Below are positions 9,641 through 18,580 of a stretch of DNA of 64,000 nucleotides, piece by piece (positions within the stretch are counted from its first letter, which is position 1; the number at the start of each line of letters is the position of its first letter). This DNA is from Agrobacterium vitis (GTDB taxonomy: Bacteria > Pseudomonadota > Alphaproteobacteria > Rhizobiales > Rhizobiaceae). Both the position numbers and the translations under genes were made by a program. The DNA lies in NCBI RefSeq assembly GCF_013337045.2, contig NZ_CP118259.1, positions 372,001 through 436,000 on the forward strand. The letters run 5' to 3'. The notes beneath the pieces were generated by a model that was not told where the DNA came from, made no database searches, and saw nothing but the letters and a program-made list of their open reading frames with translations.

Positions 9641-10678
9641 CTACCGAGATTTTTGAAAACGATCCCGCGCCCGGTCGATCATCCGCGCTGGCACAGCCGG
9701 ATCATCGAAGATCATCTCGATCTCGATCACGGTGGATTTGGCCAGCAGTTCCTCTGCCCGGTCTTTTCCTGCGCCACCCCGACTTGAACCCCGTAGCCGG
9801 GCCTGGTCCTTGGCGGTCGTCACCAGCAGCAGGGCGTTGGCCTCAGCCTCTTCGATCAGCTCGGCAATTACCGAAGCGGACAAGGCCTGGTGATCGCCAA
9901 ATCCTCTGGCAACGACGATGTCTGCACCCATTTCGCGCAGGGTGCGGTAGAATTTTTCCGGATCGGCAATGCCAGCATAGGCCAGCACCCGCTGACCCCT
10001 AAGGTTTGGGCCGGGCAGGGGATGAAGCTGCGCGGTCAATACCGGCTTGCCCATCCGTGCCGCTCGCCGCACCAGCGGAATGGCGGCGTCACCCTTGCCG
10101 ACGACCAGCAGCATGTCCAGCTTTTGAAACTGGATTGCCAGCGGCGCCCGCAATGGCCCGGCGGGAAAGACGAAACCATTGCCGTCGCCTTTGTAACTGT
10201 CGGTCACCACCACGGCACAATCGATGCGGATCTGCGCGCTTTGAAATCCGTCGTCCATGATGATCAGGTCGATGCCTTGGCGTTCCAGTTCCCTGGCCCC
10301 GTCGCGCCGGCGCGATGCCACCACTGTCGGCGCCACCGAGGCCAGGAGCAGCGGCTCGTCACCGACATCATTGGCGGTGTAGTGGCCCGGATCGACCACT
10401 GTCGGGCGGCGGGCCGATCCGCCATAGCCACGGCTGAGAAAGCCGGGCTTCAGGCCCATGGCAATGGCGGCCTTGGCCAGCGCCAGAGCAGTCGGCGTCT
10501 TGCCAGCGCCGCCAAGCGTGACATTGCCGATACAGATCACCGGTACCGCGGGACCATAGGCTGACGACCCGCGCATACGCCGGGCGGCAATCCGGCCATA
10601 GAGGAAAGACAGTGGCCACAGCGCCAGGGCAGGCAAGCCAGTTTTTCTCCACCAAAAAGAGGGTGCATGCAGCTTCAT
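9641..10678 (-). CDS. lpxK: Tetraacyldisaccharide 4'-kinase LpxK
   Basis: LpxK phosphorylates the 4' position of the lipid A precursor at the inner face of the cytoplasmic membrane. The 345-residue protein has an N-terminal hydrophobic anchor (ALALWPLSFLYGRIAARR) and a Walker A loop GNVTLGGAGKT with GGAGKT at about 56-61. A conserved DDGFQS motif (IIMDDGFQSA) follows. The start MKLHAPSFWW is preceded by GAGGGG nine bases upstream, so the 15 extra codons of the open frame are excluded. It is the last gene of a minus-strand set with the HAD gene (10-bp gap) and waaA, so lipid A and Kdo steps are co-transcribed. Confidence 0.95.
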   Translation of the reverse strand: MKLHAPSFWWRKTGLPALALWPLSFLYGRIAARRMRGSSAYGPAVPVICIGNVTLGGAGKTPTALALAKAAIAMGLKPGFLSRGYGGSARRPTVVDPGHYTANDVGDEPLLLASVAPTVVASRRRDGARELERQGIDLIIMDDGFQSAQIRIDCAVVVTDSYKGDGNGFVFPAGPLRAPLAIQFQKLDMLLVVGKGDAAIPLVRRAARMGKPVLTAQLHPLPGPNLRGQRVLAYAGIADPEKFYRTLREMGADIVVARGFGDHQALSASVIAELIEEAEANALLLVTTAKDQARLRGSSRGGAGKDRAEELLAKSTVIEIEMIFDDPAVPARMIDRARDRFQKSR

Positions 10679-10688
10679 CGGCTGCCCC

Positions 10689-11429
10689 TCAATCCAGGAC
10701 CTGTTCAAGTTCGGTAATGTCATTCAGGCAAAAATCGCTGCCGGCTTCCAGCGTCAGGCGTGATCCGGTGCCGGTCAGCACGGCGATGGAAAGCCCGGCT
10801 CCGGCATTGCGGCCCATCAACAGGTCGTGATTATTGTCGCCGACGACAGCCACATGGGCGGGAGCAAGGCCTGTTGCCTGGCAAAAGCCATGCACCATGC
10901 CCGGCTCCGGCTTGCAGCCGAACCCGCTATCGTAACCGGCAATGAAATCCACATGCGGCTCAAGCCCGAACCGCTGGACGATGGCGCGGATCGAGCGTTC
11001 GTTGTCAGAGGAAGCGATGCCGATCTTCAGGCCGCGCTGTCGCAGCTTAGCAAACAGCGCGCCGAGATCGGTCACCGGCACGGAAAGCTCGGCGGCATTG
11101 GCGAAAATCGCATCCAGCGCTTCGGTGAGATAATCGGCATCGAAGGGGGAGCCCGCCTTGGCCAGGCCCTCGGCGATCTCGCGGGCATTGCCTGCTGCCA
11201 ACAGACTGTCGGGAACCACATATCCGCTTTCGGGGTCCATGCCGCAGGCGCCGAGCAATTGATCGGCCAGCGTCTGGTCGCCATCGGCGGCCATCAGCGC
11301 CAGTTGCCGGTTCACCGGCGCCCAGCTGGCGTCGTAATCCAGCAAGGTGCCGTCTTTGTCGAACAGGATGCCGCGAATTTCAGCGGCCGATCGGGCAAGA
11401 TTATCGGTCACAATGCCGCGTCCTGTCAT
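10689..11429 (-). CDS. HAD-IA family phosphatase (phosphoglycolate-phosphatase-like)
   Basis: A 246-residue haloacid-dehalogenase hydrolase. Motif I is FDKDGT with nucleophile D24 and acid/base D26. Motif II Ser is in GIASSDNERS, motif III Lys in GCKPEPGMV, and motif IV is VVGDNNHDLLMGR. A helical cap lies between motifs I and II. The substrate cannot be read from sequence; phosphoglycolate is the usual guess for this subgroup. Its ATG overlaps the waaA stop codon in ATGA, and lpxK starts 10 bp after its stop, so it is translationally embedded in the lipid A/Kdo operon. Confidence 0.85.
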   Translation of the reverse strand: MTGRGIVTDNLARSAAEIRGILFDKDGTLLDYDASWAPVNRQLALMAADGDQTLADQLLGACGMDPESGYVVPDSLLAAGNAREIAEGLAKAGSPFDADYLTEALDAIFANAAELSVPVTDLGALFAKLRQRGLKIGIASSDNERSIRAIVQRFGLEPHVDFIAGYDSGFGCKPEPGMVHGFCQATGLAPAHVAVVGDNNHDLLMGRNAGAGLSIAVLTGTGSRLTLEAGSDFCLNDITELEQVLD

Positions 11430-12745
11430 TCGCCCGCTGCCGTTTTCGGTTCCAGGCGCGCCTTGACGGTCAAGGGATTGATATAGGGTTCCATCGCCTT
11501 GATGGTCGCCGTCAGCGCGCCGCGCATGTCCTGTACGGCTTCCATGCCGGAATCCGACATTTTATGGCGTGCCAGGTGGTTGTTCATCAGGAAATGCACG
11601 GCTTTCGCCAGGGTTTCGGCGTCGCGCACCACTCTGGCGGCGCCATGGCGCACCAGGCGCTGGTAGCTTTCGCGGAAATTTTCCACATGCGGGCCGCTCA
11701 GCACTGCGCAGCCCAGCACGGCAGGCTCCATCGGGTTGCCGCCGCCGCCATCCTTCATCATCGAGCGACCGACGAAGGCGATATCCGTCAGTCGCAGATA
11801 AAGGCCCATTTCGCCGATCGTATCGCCCAGAAACACATCGGTCTGTGGTGTGATCGGATCATTGCGGCTGCGGCGGGCAACCGTCAGCCCCTGTTCGATC
11901 ATCATCGCCTCTATGGCATCGGCCCGTTCGGGATGGCGCGGAACAACGATGCTGAGCTGGCCCATATGGGCTTTCAGGGCGCGGTGGACCATGGCGGCGA
12001 TCTTTTCCTCGCCCTCGGCAGTGGAAATAGCCGCCCAAGTCTTGCGATGGCCAATCTGCCGCTCATAGCTTGATAGAAGGCCGCTGTCGCAGGTTGGGGC
12101 GTCCGTGTCCACTTTGATATTGCCGGAGACGCTGACCGGCCAGGCGCCAAGATCGCGGAACCGTTCGGCATCGACATCCGATTGCGCCACGACCATGGCA
12201 AGCTTGGAAAACAGCGAGGACGCCACATTGGAATGGCGCTGCCAGCGGGCAAAGGAGCGATCGGAAATTCGGGCATTGACCAGGATCTGCGGGATCTGCC
12301 GGTCATGCAGATCTTGAAGCATGGTTGGCCAGATCTCCGATTCCACGCCGATCATCATGTCCGGCTGCCAATAATCCAGAAACCGTCGCACGGCGGGCAG
12401 GGCATCGATTGGCACATATTGGTGGATGACGCCGTCCTGAAGACGGTCGCTGGCAATCTGGGCTGAGGTGATCGTGCCAGTGGTCAGGAGAACATTAATC
12501 TCGCAGCGACGCAGCTCCCGCATCAGGGCTGTCACCGCCATCATCTCGCCGACGCTGGCGGCATGAACCCAGACCAGTGGACCGCGAGGCCGGTTGGCGG
12601 CGGCATAGCCGACCCGTTCCAGCCGCCGGGTGCGGTCTTCCTTGCCTTTGGCAGCGCGAATGGACAGGAAAAGGCCTGCACACGGAAAGGCGACGATCCC
12701 TGCCCAGCGATAGGCGGTCAGTGCGATGCGTGCCAATGCGCTCAT
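11426..12745 (-). CDS. waaA: 3-deoxy-D-manno-octulosonic acid (Kdo) transferase WaaA
   Basis: WaaA (KdtA) transfers Kdo from CMP-Kdo to the lipid IV-A precursor at the inner membrane. The 439-residue length is normal. It has an N-terminal hydrophobic segment (residues 5-27), the N-domain motif PLVWVHAASVGEM containing the catalytic Glu, and the C-domain GGGNPMEPA stretch that binds the nucleotide sugar. The stop overlaps the HAD gene in ATGA. The predicted first Met fits the family. About 165 bp upstream separate it from the DUF4170 gene; that gap holds no frame I can support. Confidence 0.95.
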   Translation of the reverse strand: MSALARIALTAYRWAGIVAFPCAGLFLSIRAAKGKEDRTRRLERVGYAAANRPRGPLVWVHAASVGEMMAVTALMRELRRCEINVLLTTGTITSAQIASDRLQDGVIHQYVPIDALPAVRRFLDYWQPDMMIGVESEIWPTMLQDLHDRQIPQILVNARISDRSFARWQRHSNVASSLFSKLAMVVAQSDVDAERFRDLGAWPVSVSGNIKVDTDAPTCDSGLLSSYERQIGHRKTWAAISTAEGEEKIAAMVHRALKAHMGQLSIVVPRHPERADAIEAMMIEQGLTVARRSRNDPITPQTDVFLGDTIGEMGLYLRLTDIAFVGRSMMKDGGGGNPMEPAVLGCAVLSGPHVENFRESYQRLVRHGAARVVRDAETLAKAVHFLMNNHLARHKMSDSGMEAVQDMRGALTATIKAMEPYINPLTVKARLEPKTAAGE

Positions 12746-12911
12746 CCTTCTCCAACCCTAAATACGCCAGAGGGTCATGGCCGCGAGGCCGTGATCCGTC
12801 GTCAAGCGTGTTTTTATCCGCAAACCCTCATGGTTCAAGGCGGCACCCAATGTCAGTCAAGTCTATGCTTCATCCGAAGCGCCATGGAAGATGACGCTTC
12901 GAGCCTCAATC

Positions 12912-13148
12912 TCATTGTTCGCCAGGGGTCAGCAGGCGATGCATATGCACAATGAAATACCGCATATGGGCGTTGTCGACTGTCTGCTGCGCTTTGCTTT
13001 TCCATGCGGAAAGTGCGGTTGCATAATCAGGGAAGATCCCGACGATGTCCAACTCTTCAAGGTTACGGAATTGAACCTCGGCCAGATTGCTCAACTCACC
13101 ACCGAACACCAGATGTAGAAGCTGTTTCTTATCGCTTGTCTCGGTCAT
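12912..13148 (-). CDS. DUF4170 domain-containing small protein
   Basis: A 78-residue protein matching the short alphaproteobacterial DUF4170 family: LLHLVFGGEL near the start, then DIVGIFPDYATALSAWKSKAQ, then the HMRYFIVHMHRLL end. No biochemical role is known. It lies between the inositol-monophosphatase-type gene (113 bp upstream) and waaA on the same strand, a placement I recognise next to Kdo genes in Rhizobiaceae. That hints at an envelope connection but does not show one. Confidence 0.88.
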   Translation of the reverse strand: MTETSDKKQLLHLVFGGELSNLAEVQFRNLEELDIVGIFPDYATALSAWKSKAQQTVDNAHMRYFIVHMHRLLTPGEQ

Positions 13149-13261
13149 CTCATCTTTTCCATCATCATTGTCCCGCAGATGTCATCTGCTTGATTTTTAC
13201 AGCAAGGTCAACCGCCGCCGCCCGACCTGCCATGCCGACACTGGGTTGTTCATCCTGCATT

Positions 13262-14092
13262 TTATCGGCCCTTGTCCGGTGTAGTCTCCGGCCCAGCCGA
13301 AAAGGCGGCCAGCAGTTCCGGCAGGACGGCGTTCGAGCCAGCCAGAAGGTGGCCATGGCGCACCTGCGGCCGGTTGTAGAGCAGCGGCTTGCCGTGGATG
13401 TCGGTCAGCGCCCCGCCGGCCCGTTCAAGAACCAGATCGGCCGCAGCCAGGTCCCAGTCATGGGAGTTTTTCATCACCAGTGTCGCATCGATCCGCCCGT
13501 CCGCCACCAGCGCCAGCCGATAGGCGAGCGAAGGAATATGGGCGACCCGTTCCAGCCGCTCACGCACGCCGTCCCGAAAGGCCTTGAGCAATTCGGCAGG
13601 CGTCGCCACCCGCAGACTTTGGTGGGGCAGGCGGTCAGCGACCGTGATCGCTTTGCCATTCAAACTTGCCTCGCCCTCGGCGGTCGCCAGAAAGGTTTCG
13701 CCAAGCGCAGGGGCGACCAAGGCGGCGGCCACTGGTCGGCCACGATGCACGACCGCGACGGACACACACCAGGTTTTTTCCTTGGCCAGAAAGGCGCGTG
13801 TGCCATCGATCGGGTCGATGACGAAGACGCTGTCGCGGCTCAGGCGGCTTTCATCGTCGTCATTTTCCTCCGAAAGCCAGCCATAGGAGGGGCGTGCGCC
13901 GCGCAGGAGTTTTTCCAGCAGGCTGTTGGCGGCATAGTCTGCTGCGCTGACCGGTGATTGGCCCTCGTTTTTCCACCAGACATCAGGATCGGCCCCGAAA
14001 TAGGTCAGCGCCACCTCGCCAGCCTGTCTAGCTGCCTCGGCAATGAGGTCGAGATCGGCTTGAAGATCCGGCATTTGGCTTGTGCTGCTCAC
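13262..14092 (-). CDS. Inositol monophosphatase family protein (CysQ-like 3'(2'),5'-bisphosphate nucleotidase)
   Basis: A Mg-dependent, lithium-sensitive phosphatase of the FIG superfamily. The 276-residue protein shows the metal site E75/E76 in WLSEEN, the DPIDGT motif at 93-98, and the second signature WDLAAADLVLERAGG near residue 213. CysQ-type members hydrolyse 3'-phosphoadenosine 5'-phosphate; inositol phosphate is the alternative. It begins 24 bp after the pmbA-type gene, on the same strand, and is probably in its operon. Confidence 0.88.
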   Translation of the reverse strand: MSSTSQMPDLQADLDLIAEAARQAGEVALTYFGADPDVWWKNEGQSPVSAADYAANSLLEKLLRGARPSYGWLSEENDDDESRLSRDSVFVIDPIDGTRAFLAKEKTWCVSVAVVHRGRPVAAALVAPALGETFLATAEGEASLNGKAITVADRLPHQSLRVATPAELLKAFRDGVRERLERVAHIPSLAYRLALVADGRIDATLVMKNSHDWDLAAADLVLERAGGALTDIHGKPLLYNRPQVRHGHLLAGSNAVLPELLAAFSAGPETTPDKGR

Positions 14093-14116
14093 CCTTTACG
14101 GTCCTTGTCGATGTGG

Positions 14117-15463
14117 TTATTTCCCTGCAATCGTCAGGCCTTCGATGGCAAGGGTCGGAGCCGCGACGCCGAATTTGCGGTCGATGTCATTGGCTGGCGT
14201 CATCGCCATGAACATGTGCTTCAGGTTGGAAGCAATCGTCACTTCCGACACCGGATAGGTCAGTTCGCCATTCTCGATCCAGAAACCGGAGGCTCCTCGG
14301 CTGTAATCGCCGGTGATCATGTCAACCCCATGGCCGATCATGTCAGTAATGTAAAATCCACTGGAAATACCTGATATCAGCGCCTCCGGCGTGATGTCGC
14401 CCGGCTCCAGCGCCAGATTGGAGGAGGAGGGCGAGACGGACGTGCCGCCGCGCGCGCCGCGCCCATTGGTTTTCAAGCCCAGTTCGCGCGCCGCCGACGT
14501 CGACAGGAACCAATGGCGCAAAACGCCGTCCTCGATCATCGTCATGGGCTTGCCCATGACCCCTTCGCCATCGAAGGGACGCGAGGACGAGCCACGCACC
14601 CGGGTCGGATCGTCGGTGATATCAAGACCGGATTTCAGAACCTGCTGGCCCATCCGGTCGCGCAGGAAAGAGGTCTTGCGGGCCACCGCAGCGCCATTGA
14701 TGGCGCCGGCGATATGGCCGACAAAGCCGCGTGCGACGCGCGGATCGAGCACGACTGTCAGGTTCTTGGCGGTGTCGGCCTTGCGCGGGTTGATCCGGCG
14801 CACCGTGCGCTCGCCTGCGCGCCTGCCAATCTCTTCTGGACTGTCCAGCTCGCCGAAATAGAGGCGGCTGTCATAATCGTGGTCGCGCTCCATCGACGTG
14901 CCTTCGCCAGCGATCACCCCGGTCGAGCGGGAAAAGCGCGAGGCCTGATAGTGGCCGGAAAAACCGTGCGAGGTAACGAGAACCAATCCGCCCATGCCCG
15001 CCGATGCACTGGCTCCCAGCGAATTGCTGACGCCTTTGACGGCAAGAGCCGCCTCTTCCATGGCAAGGGCCGCGTCGCGCAGCGCATCGCTCGACACTTC
15101 GGTTGGGTCGTAAAGTTGCAGATCCGGATAGGTTCGGGCCAGATCCTCTTCATCGGCAAGGCCGGTATAGGGATCTTCCGGCGAAACCCTCGCCATGGCA
15201 ACGGCGCGTTCGGCCAGCGCCGTCAGGTCGAAGCCCGGATTGGCCGAGACGGACGCGACGCGGTTACCGATAAACACCCGTAGCGAAAAATCGTCGCTTT
15301 CCGAGGATTCGGTCTGTTCGACCTTGCCCAGCCGCACGCTGACCGAATGGGCGCGGGAGCGCACCACGACGGCGTCAGCCCGCTCGGCTCCGGCCTTGCG
15401 GGCCAGATCGACCAGTTGGTGGGCGCGCGACAAAAGATGTTCGGGAGAATTTTCAGATGACAT
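14117..15463 (-). CDS. TldD/PmbA family metallopeptidase (PmbA/TldE type)
   Basis: A 448-residue protein of the PmbA/TldE side of the family, which with TldD forms a zinc-dependent protease that trims small peptides and antitoxins. The Gly-rich SLGASASAGMGGLVLV region and the C-terminal SPSSSNLALEPGDIT...GFYITDMIGHGVD...GDYSRGASGFWIENG block are characteristic. The HExxxH zinc motif of TldD is absent, as expected for the PmbA partner. No tldD is seen in the window. It heads the minus-strand block that runs towards waaA. Confidence 0.9.
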   Translation of the reverse strand: MSSENSPEHLLSRAHQLVDLARKAGAERADAVVVRSRAHSVSVRLGKVEQTESSESDDFSLRVFIGNRVASVSANPGFDLTALAERAVAMARVSPEDPYTGLADEEDLARTYPDLQLYDPTEVSSDALRDAALAMEEAALAVKGVSNSLGASASAGMGGLVLVTSHGFSGHYQASRFSRSTGVIAGEGTSMERDHDYDSRLYFGELDSPEEIGRRAGERTVRRINPRKADTAKNLTVVLDPRVARGFVGHIAGAINGAAVARKTSFLRDRMGQQVLKSGLDITDDPTRVRGSSSRPFDGEGVMGKPMTMIEDGVLRHWFLSTSAARELGLKTNGRGARGGTSVSPSSSNLALEPGDITPEALISGISSGFYITDMIGHGVDMITGDYSRGASGFWIENGELTYPVSEVTIASNLKHMFMAMTPANDIDRKFGVAAPTLAIEGLTIAGK

Positions 15464-15490
15464 GGCTTGGCCTTTCTCGTCACCTCCATT

Positions 15491-15600
15491 TACTGCATAA
15501 TTCCGTAAACCGGAATCGTTTTGAGGAGAAAATTATGCAGCAGGGATAAAGTGCTATAGCGACCTGTTTGCACTCGATAGGGTGCGATGAGGTCGCTATA
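15491..15600 (+). repeat. Full copy of dispersed repeat family 1
   Basis: Two adjacent palindromes. The left arm begins TGCATAATTCCGTAAA (15494) and closes with AATTATGCA (15539). The right part has TATAGCGACCT (15555-15565) pairing perfectly with AGGTCGCTATA (15590-15600). It lies between the divergent pmbA-type and Kef-type genes. An open frame runs through part of it but is not supported as coding. Confidence 0.85.
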
Positions 15601-15675
15601 GTTTGCATTCCCTTCCGCATCAAGGGCAGATCAGTCGAACCCTGCTCTGGAAGGCTTGCACCGGAAAGGCTGAGC

Positions 15676-17484
15676 ATGAGCACTGCACCCACCCTGTTGT
15701 TTACCGAGGCTCTCGTGCTGTTGGGCGGCGCCGTGGTCGCCGCACCGATTTTCCGCAAGCTCGGCCTTGGCACGGTGCTCGGCTATCTGGCGGCAGGCGC
15801 CGTCATCGGTCCTGTCGCGCATGTCATCACCGGGGCGGAGGAAATCCTCTCGGTTGCTGAGCTTGGCATCGTCTTTCTGCTGTTCGTCATCGGGCTGGAG
15901 TTGAAACCCTCGACCCTATGGAAAATGCGCGCCGATATTTTCGGTCTGGGAACTGCCCAGGTGATGCTGGGTGGGGCATTGCTGACAGGGGTGGCGCTGG
16001 CCTTTGACCTTCTTGACTGGCGCGGTGCGGTGGTCGCCGGTTTTGGCCTGTCGCTATCCTCTACGGCTTTTGCCTTGCAGATCCTCAATGATCGCAGTGA
16101 CCTGAATAGCCAATACGGCCAGCGCACCTTTTCCGTCCTGCTCTTCCAGGACCTCGCGATCGTGCCGTTGCTGGCGTTGATTTCCATTCTCGGTGCTCAG
16201 GCCGCGCCTGCGCCAGGGTCGCTGTGGATCGATATCGGCGTTGCCGTCACCGCAACGCTGGCGATGATCCTGGCCGGGCGTTATTTGCTCAATCCGCTGT
16301 TTCAGGTGATGGCCCGTACCGGTGCCCGCGAGGTGATGATTGCCGCCGCCCTGTTCATCGTGCTCGGATCGGCCATGCTGATGCAGGCGGTCGGCCTTTC
16401 CATGGCCATGGGTGCCTTTCTGGCCGGTGTCATGCTGGCCGAATCCTCCTATCGTCATGAATTGGAAGCCGATATCGAGCCGTTTCGCGGCATTCTCCAA
16501 GCACTGTTTTTCATGGCGGTGGGTCTGTCCGTCCAGTTCAACGTGATTTTTGCCAATCTCTGGCTTTTGGCTGTCGCCGTGCCGGTGGTGATGTTGATCA
16601 AGGCGATCAGCATTTATGCTCTGTGCCGGCTGGCCGGGTCCCGCCATGATGACGCCATTCGCATTGCCGCAATCCTGCCGCAGGGCGGCGAATTCGGTTT
16701 CGTGCTGTTTACCACCGCTGTTTCGGCTGGGGTGTTTTCCAGCGCCACCTCGTCGCTGCTGATTTCCATAGTCACACTGACCATGGCGCTGACGCCGGTG
16801 GTCGCGGCGCTCTCCACCCGGCTTCTGTCACGCGATCAGCATGAAGAGCTCGACGAGGATTTTGACGGCGCCGGTTCGGATGTGTTGATGATCGGCTTTT
16901 CGCGTTTTGGCCAGATCGCCGCCCAGGTGCTGCTGGCCAGTGGCCGGGACGTGACAATTATTGACGATTCCGCCGACCGTATTCGCCAGGCTGCCTCCTT
17001 CGGGTTCCGTATTTATTTCGGCGATGGCACACGGCTGGACATGTTGAGAGCCGCTGGCATCGAAAAGGCCAAGGTGGTGGCGGTCTGCACCCAGAAGCGT
17101 GACGTGACCGACCGGATCGTCGACCTGGTCGCCTCCGAATTTCCCCAGGCGCGGCTGTTCGTGCGCTCCTATGATCGTGTTCACAGCCTGTCGCTTCGGG
17201 CCCGCAATGTCGAATATGAACTGCGCGAAACGGTGGAATCAGGCTTGAAATTTGGTCGCAAGACCATTGAGGCGCTGGGTGTCGATGAGGACATGGCCGA
17301 AGCCATCGAGGCCGATATCCGCCGCCGGGACGATGAGCGCCTGCGCATTCAGGCGGTAGAGGGCATCAAAGGCGGCGCCCATATGCTGTATAACCGGCCT
17401 GTCCAGCCGGAACCGCTGATCAAACCCAAGCGGGGACATGAGGCGGAGAAAGATCAGGAAAAAGACAGGGATGCTGTTGCTTAG
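15676..17484 (+). CDS. Kef-type monovalent cation:proton antiporter (CPA2) with RCK domain
   Basis: A 602-residue inner-membrane protein. Residues 1-380 contain about 12 transmembrane segments, with the CPA2 signature LGLGTVLGYLAAGAVIGP near the start and LFVIGLELKP following. Residues from about 402 form a TrkA-N/RCK nucleotide-binding domain (DVLMIGFSRFGQ, then IIDDS). This matches glutathione- or NAD-gated K+/H+ exchangers. The start MSTAPTLLFTEAL has GGAAAGG upstream; 36 earlier open codons run into a repeat and are rejected. Its stop codon lies in a palindrome shared with the convergent patatin gene. Confidence 0.92.
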   Translation: MSTAPTLLFTEALVLLGGAVVAAPIFRKLGLGTVLGYLAAGAVIGPVAHVITGAEEILSVAELGIVFLLFVIGLELKPSTLWKMRADIFGLGTAQVMLGGALLTGVALAFDLLDWRGAVVAGFGLSLSSTAFALQILNDRSDLNSQYGQRTFSVLLFQDLAIVPLLALISILGAQAAPAPGSLWIDIGVAVTATLAMILAGRYLLNPLFQVMARTGAREVMIAAALFIVLGSAMLMQAVGLSMAMGAFLAGVMLAESSYRHELEADIEPFRGILQALFFMAVGLSVQFNVIFANLWLLAVAVPVVMLIKAISIYALCRLAGSRHDDAIRIAAILPQGGEFGFVLFTTAVSAGVFSSATSSLLISIVTLTMALTPVVAALSTRLLSRDQHEELDEDFDGAGSDVLMIGFSRFGQIAAQVLLASGRDVTIIDDSADRIRQAASFGFRIYFGDGTRLDMLRAAGIEKAKVVAVCTQKRDVTDRIVDLVASEFPQARLFVRSYDRVHSLSLRARNVEYELRETVESGLKFGRKTIEALGVDEDMAEAIEADIRRRDDERLRIQAVEGIKGGAHMLYNRPVQPEPLIKPKRGHEAEKDQEKDRDAVA

Positions 17485-17535
17485 AGTTTGCCGTGGGAAA
17501 AGTGGAAACCTCTTTTCCCGAAAAGACAAACTCTA
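17482..17535. terminator. Palindromic RIME-like element between convergent genes, containing both stop codons
   Basis: TAGAGTTTG (17482-17490) pairs with CAAACTCTA (17527-17535), and GGGAAAAG (17495-17502) pairs with CTTTTCCC (17512-17519). The first TAG is the antiporter stop and the last CTA is the patatin stop read in reverse. The core AAAGTGGAAACC resembles rhizobial RIME repeats. It should end transcription from both sides. Confidence 0.65.
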
Positions 17536-18411
17536 GCGCTTAGCGAGAAGCGCAAATTGCGCCTCCAGTGCCCGCTTGACCTCGTCTTTGACAGGGGCGG
17601 ATACCTCGAAGATCTGCTTTGCCTTCATGAAATCCATCACGCCGAACCCATTGACCGGCGGGCGCAGGAAAATGGCCGGGGGGCCGAGCTTGAGTTTGAG
17701 AGCCAGATGCGATTGCATCATCAGTTGAGAGGCGCCGAACAGGCTGTCGATGCGGTTTGGCACATCGTCCACTCCGACCGGGCCGCCGACGATGTCGATG
17801 CCGATGACGATATCGGCAAGGCCCATCAGATGTTCATAGGGCACGGGATTGAAGATGCCGCCATCGATCATCAGCCGCCCGTTCAGCATGACAGGCATGA
17901 ACAGGGCGGGAATGGCAGCGGAAGCCGCCAGGGCCTGATAGAGATCGCCGTCTTCGCTGACCTGCTCGCAATGGCCGTAATAATCGGTGGAGATCACTTT
18001 CAGCGGAATGCCAAGGCCGGAAAAATCATCGGGAATGCGGGATGGCAAGAAGGCGCGCAGAATACGCTCCAGATTGAACTGTCCGAGCCGGAACCCGCCA
18101 ATGGCATGGCGCATGGTCGGCGGGCGCAGGCCCCAGATCCGCTTGAAGACTTCATTGCGCTTGCCAACGGTTTCCAGCGCATGGTCACGCATTTCGGCTG
18201 CCGACATGCCCGCAGCCTTGCCAGCCCCGATAATGGCACCGATGGAGGAACCGGCAATCGCCACAGGCTCGATCCCCATTTCCTCAAGGGCTTCCAGCAC
18301 ATGAATATGGGCAAGGCCCCGCGCGCCGCCAGCCCCCAGCGCCACGGCAACCGTGGGCGTGCTGGGTCCTACCTCAACGAGGGATTTATGGGATTGGACA
18401 TCCTGCGGCAT
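17533..18411 (-). CDS. Patatin-like phospholipase family protein (RssA type)
   Basis: A 292-residue cytoplasmic serine acylhydrolase with a Ser-Asp dyad. The oxyanion loop GAGGARG is at 26-32, nucleophile S56 is in GSSIG, and D183 is in the DGGIFNPVP motif. Function in rhizobia is unknown; lipid turnover is the usual inference. The start chosen is the ATG at 18411 (MPQDVQSHKS), because the 43 codons upstream run through repeat-like DNA (18445-18540). The Shine-Dalgarno match there is weak (AAAGG, 12 bases), so the start is uncertain. Confidence 0.85.
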   Translation of the reverse strand: MPQDVQSHKSLVEVGPSTPTVAVALGAGGARGLAHIHVLEALEEMGIEPVAIAGSSIGAIIGAGKAAGMSAAEMRDHALETVGKRNEVFKRIWGLRPPTMRHAIGGFRLGQFNLERILRAFLPSRIPDDFSGLGIPLKVISTDYYGHCEQVSEDGDLYQALAASAAIPALFMPVMLNGRLMIDGGIFNPVPYEHLMGLADIVIGIDIVGGPVGVDDVPNRIDSLFGASQLMMQSHLALKLKLGPPAIFLRPPVNGFGVMDFMKAKQIFEVSAPVKDEVKRALEAQFALLAKR

Positions 18412-18444
18412 GATTTCAAACGGACCTTTTGGAGCATGTCCAAC

Positions 18445-18546
18445 AAAAGCATCGATTGGCTTTCCGTCAGATATGCAAGAAAAATGCGAGAAAGCAGCCC
18501 GAAGCGTCCTGTGAAAACGGAGACTGCTTTTCTCTGACAAACTCTA
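18445..18546 (-). repeat. Degenerate RIME-like repeat upstream of the patatin gene
   Basis: TGTGAAAACGGAGACTGCTT followed by TTCTCTGACAAACTCTA resembles the core of the palindrome at 17482-17535 (AAAGTGGAAACC, CAAACTCTA). The element separates rsmD's 3' end from the patatin gene's 5' end. Assignment is by eye. Confidence 0.4.
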
Positions 18547-18580
18547 TATCGCAGCGGATTTAAGAAATCGCGCTGCCGTT

